A DNA stretch of 64,000 bases from Halorubellus litoreus (GTDB lineage Archaea; Halobacteriota; Halobacteria; Halobacteriales; Natrialbaceae). How positions within the stretch are numbered: position 1 is the stretch's first letter; the number at the start of each line of letters is the position of its first letter. Below the pieces are notes generated by a model. It did not search any database. It was not told the origin of the DNA and saw only the letters and a list, made by a program, of their open reading frames with translations. The stretch lies in the NCBI RefSeq assembly GCF_037081675.1, contig NZ_JAZAQL010000001.1:1178001-1242000 (forward strand), read 5' to 3'. Below, in pieces: positions 58,540-64,000 of the stretch. The position numbers and the translations under genes were made by a program.

Positions 58540-58815
58540 CTACAGCGCGTCGTCGGGCGCGTGACTCTCGCTGGTGCGTTCGACCTCGGTCGCGTACCGG
58601 TCGCGCGTCGCCGGGTCGTCGACCGGCTCGAGTTCGTCGACCTCGACGTCGACCGCGGCGGTGACGTCCTGGCGCGCGAGCATGTTCGAGGAGCGCTGCA
58701 TGACGGCGGCGCGCTCGCCGCCCGGTTCGGCGTACACGAGCGTCACCAGGCCCTTGTCGGTGTACTCGCGCTCCACGAGCCAGCAGCGCACGTCGTCGGC
58801 GTCGGAATCGGTCAT
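58540..58815 (-). CDS. Small acidic protein of unknown function
   Basis: A 91-residue soluble protein (MTDSDADDVRCWLVEREYTDKGLVTLVYAEPGGERAAVMQRS...) with a likely beta-rich core in the first 60 residues and an acidic tail. The middle (MLARQDVTAAVDVEVDELEPV) is also strand-like. No family recognised. It is isolated, between the ABC exporters and the beta-propeller gene on the same strand. Confidence 0.65.
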   Translation of the reverse strand: MTDSDADDVRCWLVEREYTDKGLVTLVYAEPGGERAAVMQRSSNMLARQDVTAAVDVEVDELEPVDDPATRDRYATEVERTSESHAPDDAL

Positions 58816-58931
58816 CGCTAGGGGATTCCCGGAGCGCGGGTTTGTATCCTCGGGAAGTCAACCGGTGCCGCGACGGACGAGCGCACGAATCGAGTCCGAC
58901 GGTTCTGCGACGAGCGAGCGCACGAGCCGGG

Positions 58932-60209
58932 TCAGACGGCGCTCGCGACCTTGTAGAGGCCGCCGGACGTCCCGGACGCCCCGGACTCGTCCGCGAGGTA
59001 GGTCTCGGACGCGCGGTCGGTGAAGTAGACCGCGCGGTCGTGGACGAGCGGCGTGCTCGTCACGCGACCGACGCCGCTCGACCCCCACGTCGGTTCGCCG
59101 TCGGCCTTCGAGACGACGTGCAGGGTCTCGTCGTACGCGCCGACGAGGACGTGCTCGCTCGTCACGGTCGGACACCCGATGATGGCGCCGTCGGCGTCGA
59201 ACGTCCACGTCTCGTCGCCCGACGCGGCGTCGAGCGCGTACAGCGTCTCGTCCTTGCTCCCGACGTACACCGTCCCCGTCGCGGCGTCGACCGACGGCCC
59301 GGACATCACGAGCCCGCCCGTCCGCTTCGTCCACTCGACCGAGCCGTCGTCGAGCGCGACCCGGTACGCGTTCCGGTCCCACGACCCGAAGAACGCGCTC
59401 CCGTCGTAGGTCGCGACCGGGCCCTTGATCGGTTGCTCGGTCGGCGTCTTCCAGACGAACTCGAGGTCCGGGTAGGACCACGCGTAGAGGTAGCCGTCGT
59501 TCGACCCGACGACGAGCCGGCCCGCGTCCCGGTCGATCGCGCACGTCGAGTGCGGGTGGTCGGTGACGCGCTGGTCCTCCCAGACGACGTCCCCGCTCGA
59601 CGCGTCCAGGCCGAACATCGCGCCGCTCGGGTCGGCGTACTCGACGGCGATGTAGACGACGCCGTCGTGATACCCCGGGCTCGACCCGATGGCGTCCCCG
59701 AGGTTCGCGCGCCACGCGAGGTCGCCGGACTCGACGTCGAGCGCCGTCATCACGCCGTCGTACGCGCCGATGAACGCGACGCCGTCCGCGACCGCCGGCG
59801 TGCCGTGGATGCCGCGGGACGCGTTCGTCACCTCCGTCTGCCAGACGACGTCGCCCGCCGGGGTCACGCGCCAGAGCGAGCCGGAGTCGCCGGGGACGAG
59901 CAGGTCGCCGCTCGCGAGCGCGACCGGGCTCGCCTTCGCCGCGGTGTGGTCGCCCGTGTTCACGCCCCGGAGCGTCCACGCCGGCCCCGCCTCCGTCGGC
60001 ACCCTGGCGTCCGGGTAGACGCCCTGACGTTGCAGCCCGCCGCGGAACTGCGTGGTCGCGGTCGTCGACGTGACCGCGACGCCATCACCGACCCCGAGCG
60101 TCCCGAGGCAGCCTGCGGTCGTACCGACGCCGACCGCACCGAGTGCGGCGAGCGCGTCGCGTCGAGAGACTCCGTCGTTCACGCCTAGCGTCGGGACGCC
60201 GACCACCAT
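58932..60209 (-). CDS. PQQ-type beta-propeller lipoprotein
   Basis: A 425-residue exported protein. The ATG giving MVVGVPTLGVNDGVSRRDALAALGAVGVGTTAGCLG provides a Tat-like SRRDAL signal and lipobox TAGC. The body is an eight-blade-type propeller with repeats ending in ALD-ESGD-W (ALDVESGDLAWRAN, GLDASSGDVVWEDQ, ALDAASGDETWTFD) and VGSNDGYLYAW. It resembles BamB-like scaffolds; the partner is unknown. The related protein at 36409 has a C-terminal anchor, whereas this one is lipid-anchored. Confidence 0.87.
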   Translation of the reverse strand: MVVGVPTLGVNDGVSRRDALAALGAVGVGTTAGCLGTLGVGDGVAVTSTTATTQFRGGLQRQGVYPDARVPTEAGPAWTLRGVNTGDHTAAKASPVALASGDLLVPGDSGSLWRVTPAGDVVWQTEVTNASRGIHGTPAVADGVAFIGAYDGVMTALDVESGDLAWRANLGDAIGSSPGYHDGVVYIAVEYADPSGAMFGLDASSGDVVWEDQRVTDHPHSTCAIDRDAGRLVVGSNDGYLYAWSYPDLEFVWKTPTEQPIKGPVATYDGSAFFGSWDRNAYRVALDDGSVEWTKRTGGLVMSGPSVDAATGTVYVGSKDETLYALDAASGDETWTFDADGAIIGCPTVTSEHVLVGAYDETLHVVSKADGEPTWGSSGVGRVTSTPLVHDRAVYFTDRASETYLADESGASGTSGGLYKVASAV

Positions 60210-60329
60210 ACGGTTTACTCCCCGGTCGCGCGAGGACGCGACCGGTCGCGGGTCGACCACCGGCCGCCGACGGAACCCCGGCAGCGTCAGACCGCCAGCC
60301 CGAAACGCTATCCGCGCGGCCGCGGTACG

Positions 60330-60914
60330 ATGGCGGTGATGTCGTGGCGCGACCGCGTGAACGAGTTGCTGTACGACGGCGAGACCGTCCGGGAGACCGT
60401 CGACGTGGGCGCGAACCGCGTGTACGTGACGAGTCATCGCGTCCTCGCGTTCCCCGCCGCGACCGCGGACGACGATGCCGCGAACTTCCGGCACGTCGAC
60501 CACCCGAACGTCGAGGGGGTGACTGCGGGGGCGGAGAGCGACCGCGGCGCGCTCGCGAGAGCGGTCGCGTGGAGTATCGCGGGCGTGCCGTTCGTCGTCG
60601 CGGGCGTCGTCGTCGAGGTCGGCGACTGGTTCTCGCTCCCCGAGAGCGTCCAGTCCGGCGGCGTCGCCGGGACCGGCGGTATCGTCTCGCTGTTCGCGGA
60701 CGTCTTCGGCGCGCTCGCGCTCCTCGACGAAGCAGTCGCGCTCGCCGGCGCCGGCTTCCTCGCGGTCGCCGCGTGGTACGGCGTCCGCTACTGGCGGTCC
60801 CGCGACCGCGTCGTCACCCTCGGCGTCGCCGGCGACACCGACGTCCGGTTGCGCGTCGACGCTGGCGAGGAGGAGGGAGCGCGGCGGCTCCGGGACGCGA
60901 TACGGTCGGCGTGA
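60330..60914 (+). CDS. Membrane protein with a PH-like N-terminus
   Basis: A 194-residue protein; MAVMSWRDRVNELLYDGETVRETVDVGANRVYVTSHRVLAFPAA resembles bacterial PH (YdbS-like) start strands. At least two hydrophobic segments follow (about 73-91 and 115-148), then a soluble C-terminal part (RDRVVTLGVAGDTDVRLRVDAGEEEGARRLRDAI). A second ATG (MSWRDRVNE, three codons in) is also possible. It is divergent from the beta-propeller gene and convergent with the next. Function unknown. Confidence 0.65.
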   Translation: MAVMSWRDRVNELLYDGETVRETVDVGANRVYVTSHRVLAFPAATADDDAANFRHVDHPNVEGVTAGAESDRGALARAVAWSIAGVPFVVAGVVVEVGDWFSLPESVQSGGVAGTGGIVSLFADVFGALALLDEAVALAGAGFLAVAAWYGVRYWRSRDRVVTLGVAGDTDVRLRVDAGEEEGARRLRDAIRSA

Positions 60915-60930
60915 CCGGTCGACGCCGGCG

Positions 60931-61908
60931 TCACCCGATGATCGTCCGCGCGCCGAGGTAGACGAGCGCGAGCGCGGGGAGGCCGAACGCGCCCGCGAGG
61001 AGGGCGTTCCGGGCCGCGTTCACGGCGGCGACGAGCGCGAAGAGCCACGGGCCGCGCGTCGAGACGACGCCGTCCCGGACGACGACGCGACCGTGGCCGC
61101 TGCGGTCGACGTCGCCGAGGACGTGGACGACGTCGCCGGCGTCGAGTCGTTTCAGGTAGACGACGCCGGTCCCCTCGGGGTCAGCGTCGGTCGTGGCTGC
61201 GCGAACGCGGTCCGGGACGGTCGGCGCCGTCGGCGAGCGAACGGCGTCCCAGGCGCCGAGCGGCGAGCGCCCGTTCCGGTACCGCGCGAGCGCGACGAGC
61301 GCGACTGGCGTCCCGACCGCGGCGGCCGCGATCGGGGTGCGAGCGAGGAACGCGATCGCACGAGTGAGGAACGGGAGGAAGAAGAAGTTCAGGACGACGG
61401 GGACGATCAGGGTCGCGAGTACCGCGAGCGCGACCAGCCAGGGGACGAGCCCGTGGTTCGGTTCGATGCGCTGCACGGGATACGCGTCGTCGTCGAGTTC
61501 CAGCGTGCAGCGGTTCCCGTCGGCGTCGACGTCGAGCGGCGTCGGCGAGATTGCGCCCGCGCGGCGCCGGTCGGCGCCGTCTCGGAGTTCCTTGCGGTCG
61601 TGGTCGCGGAGGAACAGCGCGCCACCGAGCATGCTGAACGCGTTCGACCCACCGCCCTCCGCGACGAGGACGCGCTGCCACCAGTAGTCGAAGCGGTCGA
61701 CGCCGAGCGCCAGCACGCCCGGTTCCGCGGCGGTCGCGGCGTAGAGGCCCTCGTCGTCCCGATGCGCGTCGGCGAGCGACGCCGGCATCCCGCGAACCGC
61801 GAGCCAGAACCGTCGCAGATCCCGCACCCACCACTTGACCGCGACCAGTGCGAGCACGCAACCGACGATCCCCGTCACGCCGAGGACGAGGCCAGCGACG
61901 AGCGACAT
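60931..61908 (-). CDS. Membrane protein of unknown function (GIDE-like layout)
   Basis: A 325-residue protein, from the ATG giving MSLVAGLVLGVTGIVGCVLALVAVKWW. Segments: N-terminal TM (about 2-25), a soluble domain (30-160) with repeated beta-strand elements, two TM segments (about 170-215), another soluble stretch (GTGVVYLKRLDAGDVVHVLGDVDRSGHGRVVVRDG) and a final TM (about 295-320). The order, and a VLGDV-x-R type loop, recall GIDE/MULAN-type E3-ligase-related membrane proteins found in haloarchaea, but no RING is visible. Assignment tentative. Confidence 0.6.
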   Translation of the reverse strand: MSLVAGLVLGVTGIVGCVLALVAVKWWVRDLRRFWLAVRGMPASLADAHRDDEGLYAATAAEPGVLALGVDRFDYWWQRVLVAEGGGSNAFSMLGGALFLRDHDRKELRDGADRRRAGAISPTPLDVDADGNRCTLELDDDAYPVQRIEPNHGLVPWLVALAVLATLIVPVVLNFFFLPFLTRAIAFLARTPIAAAAVGTPVALVALARYRNGRSPLGAWDAVRSPTAPTVPDRVRAATTDADPEGTGVVYLKRLDAGDVVHVLGDVDRSGHGRVVVRDGVVSTRGPWLFALVAAVNAARNALLAGAFGLPALALVYLGARTIIG

Positions 61909-62062
61909 CGTCCCACCAGTCGTCGTTCCGACACTTGACTGGTTCGGCTGCACGCTGTCGGCGGGTGCGCGACGCCCGACGAGACGAGCGAGCGGACGCG
62001 GAACCGGCGAGGTCGCCCGGGACGCGTCACGCCTAAGCGCGCGAGGCCGCTAGGGGCTGGCG

Positions 62063-63832
62063 ATGGACGCGGCGACGGTCCGCGAACGCGCAAGCGACCT
62101 CTCGACGGAGCCGGGCGTCTACCAGTTCCACGGCGACGACGTGGTGCTGTACGTCGGGAAGGCCGTGGACCTCCGCGCTCGCGTGCGGTCGTACGCGGAC
62201 CCGCGGTCGGCGCGCATCCGGCGGATGGTCGAGCGCGCGGACGCCCTGGAGGTCGCGGAGACCGACACGGAGACACAGGCGCTCCTGTTGGAGGCGAACC
62301 TCATCAAACGCCACCAGCCGCGGTACAACGTCCGCCTGAAGGACGACAAGTCGTACCCGCTCGTGCAGTTGACCGACCACGAGTTCCCGCGCATCGAGGT
62401 GACCAGGGACCCGGCGGACGACGCGACCGTGTTCGGGCCGTACACGGACAAGGGCGACGTGGAAACGGTCGTGAAGGCGTTGCGGGAGACGTTCGGCGTG
62501 CGCGGCTGTAGCGACCACAAGTTCTCGAACCGCGAGCGACCGTGCCTGGACTACGAGGTCGGCCTCTGCACCGCGCCGTGCACCGGCGAGATCGGCGAGG
62601 CCGAGTACCTCGGCGACGTCGAATCAGTGACGCAGTTCTTCAAGGGCGAGACGGGCGTGCTCGCGGACCCGCTACGGAGCGAGATGACCGCGGCGTCCGC
62701 TGCCCAGAACTTCGAGCGCGCCGCGAACCTCCGGGACCGCCTCGCGGTCGTCGAGTCGTTCCACGGCGCGGGCGGCGAGGCGGTGTCGGCCGCGGGCGGC
62801 GACGGCGACGACTACGAGCGACACGTCGACGTCCTCGGCGTCGCCATCGACGGCGACCGGGCGACCGTCGCCAGACTCCACGCCGAGGGCGGCCAGCTCG
62901 TCGAACGCGACCGGCACCGCATCGACGTTCCGACGGCGGACCCGGCGACCAGTGGTGTGGACGACGAGCCGGTGCCGGCGGTGCTGGCGGCGTTCCTCGT
63001 GCAGTACTACGCGGAGCGCGACCTCCCGGACGCGATACTGTTGCCGGAGGCCCACGGCGACGACGAGGTGGCGGCGTGGCTCGACGCCGAGGGCGTGGCG
63101 GTTCGCGTCCCGGGTGCGGGCCGGGAGGCGAAGCTCGTCGACCTCGCGCTGAAGAACGCGCGGACGGCGACGGGGACGCGCGACGCGGGCCGCGAACTCG
63201 CGGTCGCGCTCGACCTCGACGCCGCCGACCGCATCGAGGGGTTCGACGTGAGTCACGCGCAGGGGAAGGCGGTCGTCGGGTCGAACGTCGTCTTCGTGGA
63301 CGGGAGCGCCGAGAGGGCGGATTATCGCCGGAAGAAGCTCACCGACGAGAACGACGACTACGCGCGGATGCGCGAACTCGTCGCGTGGCGCGCCGAGCGC
63401 GCGGTCGAAGGACGCGACGACCGGCCGGACCCGGACCTCCTCCTGATAGATGGCGGACGCGGGCAGCTCGACGCCGCGCTGGAGGCGCTCGACGAGGCGG
63501 GGTGGGACGTGCCCGCGGTCGCGCTCGCGAAACGCGAGGAGACCGTGGTGACGCCGCGACGCGAGCACGACTGGGACGGCGACGCGAAGCTCCAGCTCCT
63601 GCGGCGGGTGCGCGACGAGTCCCATCGGTTCGCGGTCCAGTACCACCAGAGCGTGCGCGACGACGTCTCGACGGTCCTCGACGACGTCCCGGGGGTGGGG
63701 CCGGCGACCCGGAAGCGGCTGCTGGGGCGGTTCGGGAGCGTCGAGAACGTCCGGGCGGCGAGCGTCGAAGAGCTCGCGACCGTCGACGGCGTCGGCGAGA
63801 AGACCGCGCGCGCCATCGACGAGCGGCTCTGA
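62063..63832 (+). CDS. uvrC: Excinuclease ABC subunit C
   Basis: UvrC makes both incisions around DNA damage in the bacterial-type excision repair pathway, which haloarchaea acquired. The 589-residue protein has the N-terminal GIY-YIG domain (PGVYQFHGDDVVLYVGKAVDLRARVRSY; catalytic Y in VYQF and R in KARV-type region), a Cys-containing GCSDHKFSNRERPCLDYEVGLCTAPC stretch, and the UVR helix (SAAQNFERAANLRDRL). A C-terminal RNase-H-like endonuclease half (FDVSHAQGKAVVGSNVVF) and a helix-hairpin-helix region (LDDVPGVGPATRKRLLGRFG) follow. uvrA and uvrB are not in this window. Confidence 0.96.
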   Translation: MDAATVRERASDLSTEPGVYQFHGDDVVLYVGKAVDLRARVRSYADPRSARIRRMVERADALEVAETDTETQALLLEANLIKRHQPRYNVRLKDDKSYPLVQLTDHEFPRIEVTRDPADDATVFGPYTDKGDVETVVKALRETFGVRGCSDHKFSNRERPCLDYEVGLCTAPCTGEIGEAEYLGDVESVTQFFKGETGVLADPLRSEMTAASAAQNFERAANLRDRLAVVESFHGAGGEAVSAAGGDGDDYERHVDVLGVAIDGDRATVARLHAEGGQLVERDRHRIDVPTADPATSGVDDEPVPAVLAAFLVQYYAERDLPDAILLPEAHGDDEVAAWLDAEGVAVRVPGAGREAKLVDLALKNARTATGTRDAGRELAVALDLDAADRIEGFDVSHAQGKAVVGSNVVFVDGSAERADYRRKKLTDENDDYARMRELVAWRAERAVEGRDDRPDPDLLLIDGGRGQLDAALEALDEAGWDVPAVALAKREETVVTPRREHDWDGDAKLQLLRRVRDESHRFAVQYHQSVRDDVSTVLDDVPGVGPATRKRLLGRFGSVENVRAASVEELATVDGVGEKTARAIDERL

Positions 63833-63887
63833 GTCGTCGCTCGCACCCCGCAAATCAAGTGAACTTGTTCTAAGTTAATTCGAGTGG

Positions 63888-63894
63888 TTTTAGG
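63888..63894 (+). promoter_or_regulatory. TATA-like box before the partial thioesterase gene
   Basis: GTTTTAGG, ending 24 bp before the ATG at 63919. Immediately upstream lie an inverted repeat, CAAGT-GA-ACTTG (63856-63867), and an AT-rich stretch (TAAGTTAATT). Confidence 0.4.
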
Positions 63895-63918
63895 TGGTCG
63901 CGGTGGTCGGATACGCGT

Positions 63919-64000
63919 ATGTACGACCACGACTCAGACACCGCCAGCCTCGCCGAGTCCTACACCGAGATGTCCGAGATACTGATGCCCGACGACACGA
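63919..64000 (+). CDS. Acyl-CoA thioesterase, N-terminal fragment (partial)
   Basis: The first 27 residues, MYDHDSDTASLAESYTEMSEILMPDDT, run into the right edge. SLAESYTEM-x-E-(I/L)-L-(M/L)-P-(D/N)-D-T is the usual start of haloarchaeal hotdog acyl-CoA thioesterases (followed by NNLGRALGG in family members). The gene would be a paralogue of the thioesterase at 40348. The fragment is short, so the call is provisional. Confidence 0.55.
   Translation, partial: MYDHDSDTASLAESYTEMSEILMPDDT

Overview
The window is 64 kb of haloarchaeal chromosome (class Halobacteria). The signs are very high GC, proteins rich in Asp and Glu, archaeal information-processing genes (TBP, SRP54, FtsY, prefoldin alpha, aIF6, aIF1A, L31e, L39e, L18a, PriL, an RFC-type ATPase, Hjc), HalX- and halocyanin-type proteins, Tat/lipobox signal peptides and TATA-type promoters close to start codons. 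No rRNA, tRNA, insertion sequence or CRISPR array was seen. Most of the window is a core housekeeping region with short intergenic gaps; the accessory character lies in surface/lipoprotein genes, an iron-linked block, and unusual small repeats at gene ends.

Layout. 1-670: end of an unidentified gene, then about 600 bp without a gene carrying four regularly spaced copies of a motif that resembles an origin recognition box. 671-3285: surE, an MFS transporter and a small protein. 3342-11324 (minus): srp54, a HalX response regulator, ftsY, pfdA and rpl18a, then eif6, rpl31e and rpl39e. This normally compact archaeal cluster is split by an opposite-strand surface protein gene at 8110-10191. 11464-14932: lipoprotein, thpR, priL and a small membrane protein. 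15130-23801: iron-linked region with a P19-like iron-binding lipoprotein, a DyP-peroxidase-like Tat protein, TrkH, a DNA-binding regulator, a SWIM protein, and a large lipoprotein of repeated HExxE-containing units ending in a blue-copper domain, preceded by two DtxR-type palindromes.

24117-33531: hjc, a membrane protein, a SAM methyltransferase, ahcY, a DUF2306-like membrane protein with a missing N-terminus, a PAS/GAF histidine kinase, secreted low-complexity protein, and the MTA/SAH deaminase. AhcY and the deaminase both act on S-adenosylhomocysteine. 33905-42662: hisG, small membrane proteins, a PH-domain protein with a PQQ-type beta-propeller, tbp, a tRNA G10 methyltransferase, a thioesterase and a 7TM histidine kinase. 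42788-49924: RFC-type ATPase, DUF4382 lipoprotein, rnz, a DUF460 RNase-H-like/coiled-coil protein, small membrane proteins and eif1A.

50012-64000: bacterial-type NAD-dependent ligA, a vapBC pair, two paralogous ABC exporter modules around a cupin gene, a second beta-propeller lipoprotein, membrane proteins, uvrC and the start of a second hotdog thioesterase.

Recurrent oddities: (1) a GC-rich hairpin element with a conserved flank, found singly or in tandem at gene 3' ends, often with its edge on the stop codon; (2) short tandem duplications that repeat a gene's last codons and stop (hisG and the P19-like gene); (3) a lipoprotein that parallels bacterial EfeO in domain content and may be part of a haloarchaeal Efe-like iron system.
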